From a bacterium (lineage in GTDB: Bacteria > SZUA-79 > Acidulodesulfobacterales > Acidulodesulfobacteraceae), in NCBI GenBank assembly GCA_021794255.1, contig JAJYRF010000022.1, positions 1 through 25,078 on the forward strand: 25,078 nucleotides of DNA. The letters are read 5' to 3'. Made by a program: the position numbers and the translations under genes. Of the stretch, positions 8,076 through 16,364 are shown piece by piece; positions within the stretch are counted from its first letter, which is position 1; each line of letters opens with the position of its first letter. The notes beneath the pieces are model-generated. The model made no database searches. It saw only the letters and a program-made list of their open reading frames with translations, and was not told the DNA's origin.

Positions 8076-8154
8076 TAATCATAATATTTTTATTAAATTA
8101 TTTCATAACTTTTATTTCATAGCTTTGCTATATCTTGTATAAATATAAAATAAA

Positions 8155-8922
8155 GTGGAAAAAGTAAGGTTAGATATTCTGCTGTCTGAAAAAAGCACAG
8201 CCGGGCAAACATTGACTAGAAGTAAGGCATCGTCTTTAATAATTGAATGCAAAGTCGCGGTAAATGGAAAAATATGTTCTAAGCCCGGCACATTAATAAA
8301 TATTGAAAGCGATATTGAGATTATTGAATCCGCTAATCCATATGTATCAAGGGGCGGTATAAAACTCAAAAATGCTTTGAATGACTTTAGCGTAAACGTT
8401 AAAGGCTGTATAGCTTTAGATATCGGAGCTTCTACTGGCGGATTTACCGACTGTCTGCTAAAAGAAGGATGCGAATTAGTCTATTGCGTGGATGTAGGTT
8501 ATGGACAGTTAGATTATAATTTAAGAAATAATGAAAAAGTAATAAATTATGAGAAAACTAATATTAAAGATCTCGGATTTGATAAAATAAAAGAAAAAGT
8601 TAATATTTGCGTAATTGACGCATCTTTTATATCGTTAAAAAAAGTGCTTCCGTATGCGGTAAAATTTTTACAAGATGACGGTTTAATACTTGCCTTAATA
8701 AAACCGCAATTTGAGACAGGCAGTAAAAAATTCCTTAAAAAAGGTATCGTTAAAGATGAAAAGATTTATGAAAATATAATATCTGATATAATAGAATTTT
8801 CAAAAACAATAAATCTTATAAGTTTGGGAGTCAAAAAATCGTGCATAAAAGGGAAAAAAGGCAATACGGAGTTTTTTATCCATCTTGTAAAACTTGTAAA
8901 ACTTCTAAAAACTGCGGTATAA
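8155..8922 (+). CDS. tlyA: TlyA family 2'-O-ribose rRNA methyltransferase (S4 domain)
   Basis: Members of this family methylate ribose hydroxyls of rRNA; some were first called haemolysin A. The N-terminal S4 RNA-binding domain is visible (VRLDILLSEKSTAG...RSKASSLIIECKVAVNGK). The FtsJ/RrmJ-like domain begins at YVSRGGIKLKNAL (63-75) and has the S-adenosylmethionine motif ALDIGASTGGFTDCLL (87-102), then CVDVGYGQLDYNLR and VIDASFISLKKVLP. The lysine of GGIK (K70) belongs to the expected K-D-K-E catalytic set. The length of 255 residues is typical. The start is GTG at 8155; there is no nearby in-frame ATG and no clear ribosome-binding site. It follows dxs by 79 bases; dxs-tlyA adjacency is common. 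Haemolysis is not implied. Confidence 0.92.
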   Translation: MEKVRLDILLSEKSTAGQTLTRSKASSLIIECKVAVNGKICSKPGTLINIESDIEIIESANPYVSRGGIKLKNALNDFSVNVKGCIALDIGASTGGFTDCLLKEGCELVYCVDVGYGQLDYNLRNNEKVINYEKTNIKDLGFDKIKEKVNICVIDASFISLKKVLPYAVKFLQDDGLILALIKPQFETGSKKFLKKGIVKDEKIYENIISDIIEFSKTINLISLGVKKSCIKGKKGNTEFFIHLVKLVKLLKTAV

Positions 8923-8948
8923 ACACAGTATCAATAATAACACAATTT

Positions 8949-10571
8949 GTGCGGTCATTTTTTATATTAATATTATTTATTAATACATTATCGGTATTTT
9001 TTTTATTAACTTCTACATCATCTTTATATGCTTACAGTTCATCGGATATCCAAAAAATAATTAAAGGCTTTATTTATGAAAATTACGGAAATTACAATAA
9101 ATATTTAGAAACCTCTAAAAATATATTAAAAAAATCAGATAGCGCTATCGGATATTATTATCTTGCAAAATTATACTTAAAAAACAAAAATTTTAAAAAA
9201 GCAAAATACTACATTGATAAAACAATTAAAATCAGTCATAAAAAAAATAAGACTAATTACTATATTTTAAAAACTAAAATCTATCTAAATGAAAACAAAA
9301 TTAAAAAATCTTTAGATACTTTAAATTTTATTTTAAAAAAAGACCCATCCAATAAACATGCATTATTGTTAATCGCAGGTATTTATAAATTTCAAAAAAA
9401 ATTTGTGGAGGCTTCATACTATTTAAATCTGCTTAAATTATATTATCCTGACGATATATATTCTTATTATGAATTATCAAAGATTTATATTGAAGAAAAT
9501 AACCCGGCAAAAGCAATAAAAAATTTAAAAGAAGTTATTAAATTAAATCCTTACTTTAAAGAAAGCTATTTTCAACTAACCGCAATTTACACGGTAATCG
9601 GGAAAGAAAAACAAGCCTTAAATATTCTCAAAAAATATTTAAAATATAATCCGCATAACAGCTTTGCATTATATCAATCCGGACTCATAAATTATGCAGT
9701 TAAAAATTATAAATTAAGCAGAAAATATTTTTTAAAATTGCTTCATTCAATTTCTATCGGAAAAATTAACCTTAGAAATAATGCATATTTCTTCATCGGA
9801 GCTTCTTATTATTTTCAAAATAATTATCCTAAAAGCATTAAGTATCTTTCAATGGTTAAATACGGTCAGCATTATGTAGACTCAAGGTTTCAGAAAATTG
9901 AAATATATTTGGCTCTTAATAATAAAACAAAAAATCATAAAAAATATGATGCAAAAATTAACTACATCATTAATAAACTAATACACAATAAAAAATTAGA
10001 AAAAAAATTAAAAGTGTATTATTTTTCCGCAATTTCATTAGTAGAAATCAAACGATATAAAAAAGCTAATAATATTCTAAATAAAGGATTGAAATATTTT
10101 CCTAAAAACACGGCATTGCTTTATCAATTAGGCTTAGACTGCCATTTTTTACATAATAACAAAAAATCAATAAAAATAATGAACAAAGTGCTGGCAATTA
10201 ATCCGATGAGCGCCAATGCATTAAATTTTAAAGGATACTATCTTGCGACTCATAAGAAAAATATAATCAAAGCAAAAAAATTAATCAAAAAAGCGCTGTC
10301 TATAAAACCTAATTCTCCTTATATTATGGATAGCATGGGATTCGTTTATTTAAGGCTGAAAGAATATAAAAAAGCTTTGCTTTATTTTAAACGCGCGTTA
10401 AAAAAATTAAATAATTCAAGCGTCGTATTGAGACATACGGGAGTGGATTATTTAATGCTGAAAAATTATGCAGAAGCTAAAAAATATTTAAAATTATCCG
10501 AAAAAATAAAAAAATCTAATGAGACATTAAAATATTTAAAAAAATTAAAAAATACAATAAAGGATAATTAA
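8949..10571 (+). CDS. Exported tetratricopeptide-repeat protein
   Basis: This is a secreted or membrane-anchored TPR scaffold of about 540 residues. Many degenerate 34-residue TPR units run from about residue 50 to the end (for example AIGYYYLAKLYLKNKNFKKA, AKAIKNLKEVIKLNP, YIMDSMGFVYLRLKEYKKAL). The N-terminus is a hydrophobic signal sequence (SFFILILFINTLSVFFLL) ending SSLYA-Y, compatible with signal peptidase I; there is no lipobox cysteine. The frame is open from a GTG at 8841, inside tlyA, with GGGAG 10 bases before it; that start would add a Cys-rich 36-residue stretch and overlap tlyA by 82 bases. I prefer GTG 8949, which places the charge and hydrophobic core as in normal signal peptides, but it lacks a ribosome-binding site. 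The protein is extremely rich in Lys, Asn and Ile. It may share the tlyA transcript. Its partner is unknown. Confidence 0.82.
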   Translation: MRSFFILILFINTLSVFFLLTSTSSLYAYSSSDIQKIIKGFIYENYGNYNKYLETSKNILKKSDSAIGYYYLAKLYLKNKNFKKAKYYIDKTIKISHKKNKTNYYILKTKIYLNENKIKKSLDTLNFILKKDPSNKHALLLIAGIYKFQKKFVEASYYLNLLKLYYPDDIYSYYELSKIYIEENNPAKAIKNLKEVIKLNPYFKESYFQLTAIYTVIGKEKQALNILKKYLKYNPHNSFALYQSGLINYAVKNYKLSRKYFLKLLHSISIGKINLRNNAYFFIGASYYFQNNYPKSIKYLSMVKYGQHYVDSRFQKIEIYLALNNKTKNHKKYDAKINYIINKLIHNKKLEKKLKVYYFSAISLVEIKRYKKANNILNKGLKYFPKNTALLYQLGLDCHFLHNNKKSIKIMNKVLAINPMSANALNFKGYYLATHKKNIIKAKKLIKKALSIKPNSPYIMDSMGFVYLRLKEYKKALLYFKRALKKLNNSSVVLRHTGVDYLMLKNYAEAKKYLKLSEKIKKSNETLKYLKKLKNTIKDN

Positions 10572-10577
10572 AGATAA

Positions 10578-12008
10578 TTAAGCTTTTAAATTTTTAATAG
10601 TTTCTAATTTTCTATACAGCGTCTTAAGTCCTATATTTAAAGCTTTTGCGGTTTTTACCTTATCATTTGAATTATTTAAAAGAGTTTTTAATATAATTAA
10701 ATTGTCCGCGTCTTCAAGATGCATATTAATAGGAATTTTTATAAAGTCTTCTCCGCCGCCATTTATATTATTGTTATATTCTTCGTTTTTATTATTAGGT
10801 AAATTATTTTCATGTCTTAAATCTTTTAAATAAGCAGGTAAAATAGAACCATCAATAATATCGCCGTCGGAAGAAACTGCAACCATAAATTCAATTATAT
10901 TTTTAAGTTCTCTTATATTTCCAGGATAATTATAATCTAACAAGATGTTTAAAACTTTTTCATTTACACCTTTAATATTTTTTCCCATTTCTTTAGAAAA
11001 ATCTTCCGTAAATTTATTAACAAGCAAAGGTATATCTTCTTTTCTTTCGCGAAGAGGAGTAATTTTCAAATTTATCACATTAAGCCTGTAATATAAATCT
11101 TGCCTGAACTCCCCTTTTTTAACTTTATCCGCTATATCTTGAGACGCGGCTATTATTCTAATATCAACTTTGATTGTTTTATTACCGCCGACACGCTCAA
11201 ATTCTTTTTCTTGAAGAACTCTTAAAATTTTAGCCTGAGTCTTAAGAGGAATTTCGCCTATTTCATCCAGAAAAATTGTTCCTCCGTCGGAAACCTCAAA
11301 TCTGCCTTTATGAAGAGAGTCGGCGCCTGTAAACGATCCTTTTTCATGCCCGAAAAGTTCGTTTTCTAAAATAGTTTCGGAAAGCGCCGCACAATTTAAT
11401 TTTATAAACGGTTTATTTTTTCTTTCGCTACTATTAACAATAATGTTTGCAAGAAGTTCTTTGCCCGTTCCGGATTCTCCCTCTATCAATACGGTAGAAT
11501 TTGTATTAGATACGGCAATAGCGATATTTATAATTTCCATCATTTTTTTTGATTTAGTTATTAAATTTCCAAAACTAAATTTATCTTCAAGCCGTATTTT
11601 TAATTCATTTATTTCGCTTAGTAAACTGCGTTTAGAAACAATCCTTTTTAATATAATATCTAATTCTTCAAGATTAATAGGCTTTGTTATGTAATCATAA
11701 GCTCCTGATTTAATTGCCTCAACAGCTGTTTTGACAGAGCTGAAACCTGTTGTTATCAGCACATCTATATCATAATTTTTTAATTTTACTATTTTAAGGA
11801 TTTCAATGCCGGAACCATCCGGTAATTTGAGGTCGGTTATTATTACATCTATAAAATTAATTTTTTTGATATCGTCTAAAAGTTTAAATGCGGATTTAAA
11901 ATCTTTAGCTTCAGTTATATTGTATCCTTCTGTTCTAAGATAATTTGAAAGCGCAAAAAGAGATGCTTCATTATCTTCAACTATAAGTATATTCAATATT
12001 AAACTCAT
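10578..12008 (-). CDS. Sigma-54-dependent NtrC-family response regulator
   Basis: This is a three-domain transcription activator of 476 residues. The receiver domain (1-125) has the acidic pair E11/D12, phosphoacceptor D59 (IITDLKLPDG) and K109 (ITKP). The AAA+ domain has Walker A GESGTGKE (177-184), GSFTGA at 224-229 (a common variant of the GAFTGA loop that contacts sigma-54), Walker B TIFLDEIG and the arginine-finger region of the family. The C-terminal Fis-type helix-turn-helix (DKVKTAKALNIGLKTLYRKL) binds enhancer-like sites. It follows the histidine kinase gene with 5 bases between, so the two form one operon. Its targets cannot be read from the window; I found no clear -24/-12 element (GG-N10-GC) near the neighbouring genes. 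It converges tail to tail with the TPR gene (6 bases apart). Confidence 0.95.
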   Translation of the reverse strand: MSLILNILIVEDNEASLFALSNYLRTEGYNITEAKDFKSAFKLLDDIKKINFIDVIITDLKLPDGSGIEILKIVKLKNYDIDVLITTGFSSVKTAVEAIKSGAYDYITKPINLEELDIILKRIVSKRSLLSEINELKIRLEDKFSFGNLITKSKKMMEIINIAIAVSNTNSTVLIEGESGTGKELLANIIVNSSERKNKPFIKLNCAALSETILENELFGHEKGSFTGADSLHKGRFEVSDGGTIFLDEIGEIPLKTQAKILRVLQEKEFERVGGNKTIKVDIRIIAASQDIADKVKKGEFRQDLYYRLNVINLKITPLRERKEDIPLLVNKFTEDFSKEMGKNIKGVNEKVLNILLDYNYPGNIRELKNIIEFMVAVSSDGDIIDGSILPAYLKDLRHENNLPNNKNEEYNNNINGGGEDFIKIPINMHLEDADNLIILKTLLNNSNDKVKTAKALNIGLKTLYRKLETIKNLKA

Positions 12009-12013
12009 TTATA

Positions 12014-13174
12014 TTAATTAAGAACGCAGCTCAAAATAATGGATACTTTAGTTCCTTTATCCTGCTGTGAATCAATGTCAATAGAAAATCCATGCGAATC
12101 AATAACTTTTTTAACAAATGCAAGACCTAATCCTGTACCGTTTTCTCTTGTCGTAAAAAAAGGTTCAAATATTTTCTTTAAATTATTTTTGCTAATTCCG
12201 ACTCCTTTATCTTCAATTACTATCATTGCTTTAGAAAAATAATAAGATGAATATATATAAACTGAACCCGGCATTCCGTTATAAGAATTAATTGAATTTG
12301 ATATTAAATTCAGAAAAACCTGTTTCATAAGAGATGGGTCCAATTTTAATATAATTTGTTTATCTATATTTAAATTAATATCAATATTATTATTATTAAA
12401 ATAATTTAAATCAATATCGTTTATACATTCATTAATTAGAGAATCTAAACAAACATATTCCAAATCAGGTTTAAAAGATTTAGAAAATTTTATTATATTT
12501 TCCATTGTTAAATTTATTTTATCCGTTTCAGATTCAATCATATTACCAATTTTGACAAAGACAGACTTAATTTCCGATATATTTTCAAAATTATCTGCAT
12601 TATTATCATTATCTAAATTGTTTAGTTTAGAATTTAACAATTTAGAATTAATAGATAACGCATTTATATTGTTTTTAATTTCATGAAAAATAAGAGACGG
12701 CACCTCAAGAGCATTTTTTTCAATTGAACTCAAACTTAGTTCCAAATTATCCTGCTTAATTATCAGCTTGTAAAAAAATAAAAACATTAATGATACTATA
12801 ATAAAAGATAATACTGCGGCAATTACAAAAAAAGTGAAAAAACTGCTATGCTGAAAACTGCCGAAAATATAAGGAGAAAATCTGCTGCCGTACAAATTAT
12901 TGCCGTTATTATAATATATGGCAGAAGACTGGTTAAACGAATACATCGAAGAAGAAATTTTTTGAGTATCTGCAAAATTAAAAATTAAATAAACTGAATA
13001 CGAAAGAAAACCGATAATTAAAAATAGACTGAAAATTAAACCGCTGAGAACAGAAATCTTAAAATTTTTTTTCTTTGATAAAAAATTTATAGAGCCAAAG
13101 ATACGGCTGCCTGATAATAATTTTCCTTTAAAAAAAAATTTATTTGACTTTAACTTCAACATAAACTTCAACAT
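12014..13174 (-). CDS. Membrane sensor histidine kinase
   Basis: This is a 386-residue kinase partnered with the adjacent NtrC-type regulator. Two transmembrane segments (about 42-66 and 112-135) bracket a ~45-residue periplasmic loop rich in Ser, Tyr and Asn, with no recognisable sensor fold. There is no PAS or HAMP domain that I can see. The H-box is SLIFHEIKNNINALS with phosphoacceptor H164. The ATP-binding domain has NLISNSINSY (N-box), IEDKGVGIS (G1), FEPFFTTRENG (F) and GTGLGLAFVKKVI (G2). The coding start has a 12-base near-duplication giving two in-frame ATGs (13174 and 13162); either could be used. A run of nine A (T in the coding sense) near codons 13-15 is a possible slippage site. 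The signal sensed is unknown. Confidence 0.93.
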   Translation of the reverse strand: MLKFMLKLKSNKFFFKGKLLSGSRIFGSINFLSKKKNFKISVLSGLIFSLFLIIGFLSYSVYLIFNFADTQKISSSMYSFNQSSAIYYNNGNNLYGSRFSPYIFGSFQHSSFFTFFVIAAVLSFIIVSLMFLFFYKLIIKQDNLELSLSSIEKNALEVPSLIFHEIKNNINALSINSKLLNSKLNNLDNDNNADNFENISEIKSVFVKIGNMIESETDKINLTMENIIKFSKSFKPDLEYVCLDSLINECINDIDLNYFNNNNIDINLNIDKQIILKLDPSLMKQVFLNLISNSINSYNGMPGSVYIYSSYYFSKAMIVIEDKGVGISKNNLKKIFEPFFTTRENGTGLGLAFVKKVIDSHGFSIDIDSQQDKGTKVSIILSCVLN

Positions 13175-13220
13175 AGCTCAACTCAATTATATTTTGTTAT
13201 TATCATTTATTTAAATATTA

Positions 13221-13245
13221 TTATATTATATTATATTATATTATA
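13221..13245. repeat. (TTATA)5 array
   Basis: Five copies of TTATA lie upstream of the histidine kinase start, in the 224-base gap between that gene and ribF. The unit is the reverse complement of the TATAA unit at 24348-24387. It may double as promoter-like sequence for the kinase operon. Confidence 0.75.
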
Positions 13246-13324
13246 ATTTTTATATTACGAAACAAAATAAATAAAATAGAAAAAATAAACAAAATTAAAT
13301 AAATATAACAAATATAATTATTAA

Positions 13325-13356
13325 TTTAATTATAATACAATTTAATTATAATACAA
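13325..13356. repeat. 16-bp direct repeat TTTAATTATAATACAA x2
   Basis: Two perfect, adjacent copies of a 16-mer (13325-13340 and 13341-13356) lie just beyond the 3' end of ribF, upstream of the histidine kinase operon. Each contains a TATAAT hexamer. Function is unknown. Confidence 0.85.
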
Positions 13357-13398
13357 TTTTTCTAAAAAATAAAGCTTTTCGGCTTAAAAATATAATAT

Positions 13399-14340
13399 TT
13401 ACTTAAAAATTTCCTGTTTTTCAGGTTGAAATATATATTCTGTAAGTTTTATATCTTCTTTTATTTTTTCCTGCAAAGCGTTAACCGAATCAAATTTAAT
13501 TTCGTCTCTCAACCTTTCTACAAAATAAACTTCAATTTCGTTATCATAAATGTCGCTGGCAAAATTAAATATAAGAGATTCTATTCTGCGCAAATCATCA
13601 TTAAAAGTAGGATTTGAACCAATGTTGGTAATAGCTTTATAGTTTACGCCGTTAATTTTAACAAATGATGCATATACTCCGTCTTTAGGAAACAACTCTT
13701 CTTCAGGTATAATATTTGCCGTGGGGAAACCTATTGATTTACCTCTGCTGTTGCATTTAACAACTTTTCCGTGTACAGAATAATATCTTCCGAGATATGT
13801 TTTAACTTTGGAAATTTCTCCTTTAAGTATTAGTTGCCTGATAAGAGTACTTGATATAATATTATCTCCTATTTTTACGGGACTTACAACCGTCAGCTCA
13901 AAACCAAATACTTTAGAATACCTGTCAAGTAGCGCAATATCTCCTGCTTTACCGTTCCCGAAACCAAAATCTTGTCCTATAATTATTTTTAAAGGTTTAA
14001 GCTTTTCATATATAATTTCTTTAATAAAAGTTTCCGGTGACATTTTTGCAAATTCAATATTGAAAGAAATATATATTAAATAATCAATGCCTAATTTTGC
14101 AATTAATTCAACTTTTTTTTCAAAAGTAGTGATTAAATGGATTTTCCTATCAGGCATTAATGTTTTCATCGGATGAGGATGAAAAGTAAGCACGATAGAC
14201 TTTGAATTTAATTTTTCGGCTGATTCTTTAGTAAGTTCTATTAATTTGACATGACCTAAATGGATTCCGTCAAAACTTCCAATAGTCAAAACAGAATTTT
14301 TAAAATTGGAATTTAAATCATTAATATTATATATTTTCAT
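13399..14340 (-). CDS. ribF: Bifunctional riboflavin kinase / FAD synthetase
   Basis: RibF phosphorylates riboflavin to FMN and then adenylylates FMN to FAD, in the cytoplasm. The N-terminal nucleotidyltransferase domain begins LTIGSFDGIHLGH (18-30), followed by VLTFHPHPMK. SSTLIRQLILKGEI marks the end of that domain. The C-terminal flavokinase domain has YYSVHGKVVKCNSRGKSIGFPTANI, DGVYASFVKINGVNY and the FNFASDIYDNEIEVYFVERLRDEIKFDS block. The length of 313 residues is standard and both activities appear intact. ATG 14340 lacks a strong ribosome-binding site. No FMN riboswitch is recognisable in the 212 bases between this gene and the ubiB-family gene upstream. Confidence 0.95.
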   Translation of the reverse strand: MKIYNINDLNSNFKNSVLTIGSFDGIHLGHVKLIELTKESAEKLNSKSIVLTFHPHPMKTLMPDRKIHLITTFEKKVELIAKLGIDYLIYISFNIEFAKMSPETFIKEIIYEKLKPLKIIIGQDFGFGNGKAGDIALLDRYSKVFGFELTVVSPVKIGDNIISSTLIRQLILKGEISKVKTYLGRYYSVHGKVVKCNSRGKSIGFPTANIIPEEELFPKDGVYASFVKINGVNYKAITNIGSNPTFNDDLRRIESLIFNFASDIYDNEIEVYFVERLRDEIKFDSVNALQEKIKEDIKLTEYIFQPEKQEIFK

Positions 14341-14552
14341 AATAAAATAATAAAAGATTTTAAAAAATATAAATACCGCTATATGTTTATAGTATTCTTC
14401 TTTTTTATTTATTTTGATAAAAGATTTTATGGTTTCTTGTTTTATATCAATGTTATATAATCATTATATTCATCTATTTCATTTATAACTGTATTTATTT
14501 TAAAGCTTTTTAATAATACTATTTATTATTTTTTAGTAATATATTATATGTT

Positions 14553-16241
14553 TTATCTCAACCCTTTTAGCAGTAATATAAGTAAGTACAGCATACCTAC
14601 AATCCATCCGACGGTTCCCATTGTTTCCATCCACCCCATTGTTGTCAAGCTTCCTAAAAACATTAAAATGGTAGAAGAAATTATTAGAGCAACAAGTAAA
14701 AGTCCAAGCACAAGCCGTTTACTGGCTTTTTCCATCTCATTAATAAGTCCCTCAAGCCCTTTATGAATAAATTCTATTGAAAAATTATCCTCGGACATTT
14801 TACGTAATATTTTTTCGCCTTTTTTTGGAAAATCAGTGATAAAATCGCCGTAATCTTTTAATTTTTCAAAAAATGATCCTTTTATAGATTTAACTTTTTC
14901 TTCATTTGAAATTTTTCCTTCTACAAAATCATAAAAATTTAATCCGTTAAATGTAAAATAAGGATCTAAAATTTTAGCAATAGATTCAATTGAAAGAAGC
15001 GCTTTAAACAGCAATGAAAGCTCTGAAGGAACAGTTATGCGATGTCTTCTTGCAATTTTTAATATTTCTAAGAGTAATTCGGAACTATATAATTCTTTAA
15101 AAGGTGTACCCGACACGCTATCTATAAATTCCATTAAATCATGTTTAAAATTTTGTTCTTCTTTCTCGCTTAATTCAGCCAAACATATTTCTATAAAATC
15201 ATTAGCTGCAAGTTCATAATCTTCTTTTAAAAAATTTATAAGATAGTTAAGAGCTTTTTGCCTTATATTCTTAGTTAAGTTTCCTATAAGTCCATGGTCT
15301 ATAACGCCAATCGTAGAGTTATTAATAACAAAAATATTTCCGGGATGAGGGTCCGCATTAAAAGAACCTATTAAAAAAATCTGATTAAAAAAATATTCCA
15401 AAAAAATATCAAGAATTTTTTTTAAATCATATCCTTTATTTACTAACTCATTTTTATCAGAAATTTTAATCCCTTCTATAAATTCTTCTACTAAAATAGA
15501 TTCAGTAGAATACTCCCTGAATATTTTAGGTATAGCGACGGTTTCTTTATTAATATTTGAGTTTCTGATTTTGTCGGTATATCCTGCTTCCTGTAAGAAA
15601 TTCAATTCCGTTTTAATGTTTTTAGAAAATTCATTATATAATTCATCTATATTGTCTATATAAAAAAGTTCCTTAACCTGTTTTCTTATGATTTTTATTA
15701 TAAAATAAATAACGTTCAAATCTTCTTTTATGATTTTAGCTGCAAAAGGTTTTTTAATTTTAACAGCCACTTTCGTTCCGTCTTTAAGAACGGCTTTATG
15801 CACCTGCGCAATGGAAGCTGAGGCAATTGGAATTTCATTGAATTCAAGAAAAATATCCTCAATATTTTTATTTAAACTTTTTTTGATAAGTTCTTTAATC
15901 TGAAAATTTTCAGCGTAATTTAACCGAACATTATCTTGAAGGTTTTTAAGTTCATTTATATATTGGGGGGGCAACATCGAAATTTCCTGAGAAGCCATCT
16001 GTCCAAGTTTTATAAAAGTAGGTCCTAATTCTTCTAATACAAATCTCAATCTCACTTCAGGAGGCACTTCTCCCGTATCTGAAATATAATACGCTCTGTT
16101 TAAATACTTTTTAAAAATAAAATACCTTGAAAGACCGATAGATATAACAAACTGATAAAACCCGTGCTTAATAAAAATAAATGAAACTTCCCTAATTCTT
16201 TTTACTGCTTTAAAAAACTTAAAAACTTCTAATATTTTCAT
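14553..16241 (-). CDS. UbiB/ABC1/ADCK family atypical kinase
   Basis: Members of this family are membrane-attached ATPases/kinases needed for ubiquinone or other polyprenyl lipid synthesis. The 562 residues show the family-specific KxGQ motif (KLGQMASQ from 78), the alanine-rich nucleotide loop ASIAQVH (142-148), the lysine motif AVKIKKP (159-165), and the catalytic DPHPGNIFV and VIDHG segments near residues 296-318. The C-terminus has two hydrophobic helices (VLGLLLVALIISSTILMFL and TVGWIVGMLYLLILLL), as in UbiB. Whether the organism makes ubiquinone cannot be told here; many menaquinone-only bacteria carry these proteins, so I do not assign ubiB as symbol. It lies 123 bases downstream of rnr on the same strand. 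Confidence 0.9.
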   Translation of the reverse strand: MKILEVFKFFKAVKRIREVSFIFIKHGFYQFVISIGLSRYFIFKKYLNRAYYISDTGEVPPEVRLRFVLEELGPTFIKLGQMASQEISMLPPQYINELKNLQDNVRLNYAENFQIKELIKKSLNKNIEDIFLEFNEIPIASASIAQVHKAVLKDGTKVAVKIKKPFAAKIIKEDLNVIYFIIKIIRKQVKELFYIDNIDELYNEFSKNIKTELNFLQEAGYTDKIRNSNINKETVAIPKIFREYSTESILVEEFIEGIKISDKNELVNKGYDLKKILDIFLEYFFNQIFLIGSFNADPHPGNIFVINNSTIGVIDHGLIGNLTKNIRQKALNYLINFLKEDYELAANDFIEICLAELSEKEEQNFKHDLMEFIDSVSGTPFKELYSSELLLEILKIARRHRITVPSELSLLFKALLSIESIAKILDPYFTFNGLNFYDFVEGKISNEEKVKSIKGSFFEKLKDYGDFITDFPKKGEKILRKMSEDNFSIEFIHKGLEGLINEMEKASKRLVLGLLLVALIISSTILMFLGSLTTMGWMETMGTVGWIVGMLYLLILLLKGLR

Positions 16242-16364
16242 ATTTTATGTAATGCAAATAATTGATATAATTTATGGCATTATTGTTTTGTATAGCATTT
16301 ATTGCAAATAATTATTATTTTATTACATTTATCAAAATAGATTATGCCGGCATTTAAGCATTTA

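Noticed and set aside
8075..8155. Frameshift or split gene at the dxs-tlyA or tlyA-TPR junctions
   Set aside because: Dxs and TlyA both have complete family-length proteins; the TPR overlap is explained by an alternative downstream start.
8155..8922. Haemolysin function for the TlyA homologue
   Set aside because: The S4 plus FtsJ-like domains with an intact SAM motif indicate rRNA methylation; the haemolysin name is historical.
14341..14552. FMN riboswitch upstream of ribF
   Set aside because: The 212 bases are low-complexity A/T with none of the conserved RFN-element GC-rich helices.
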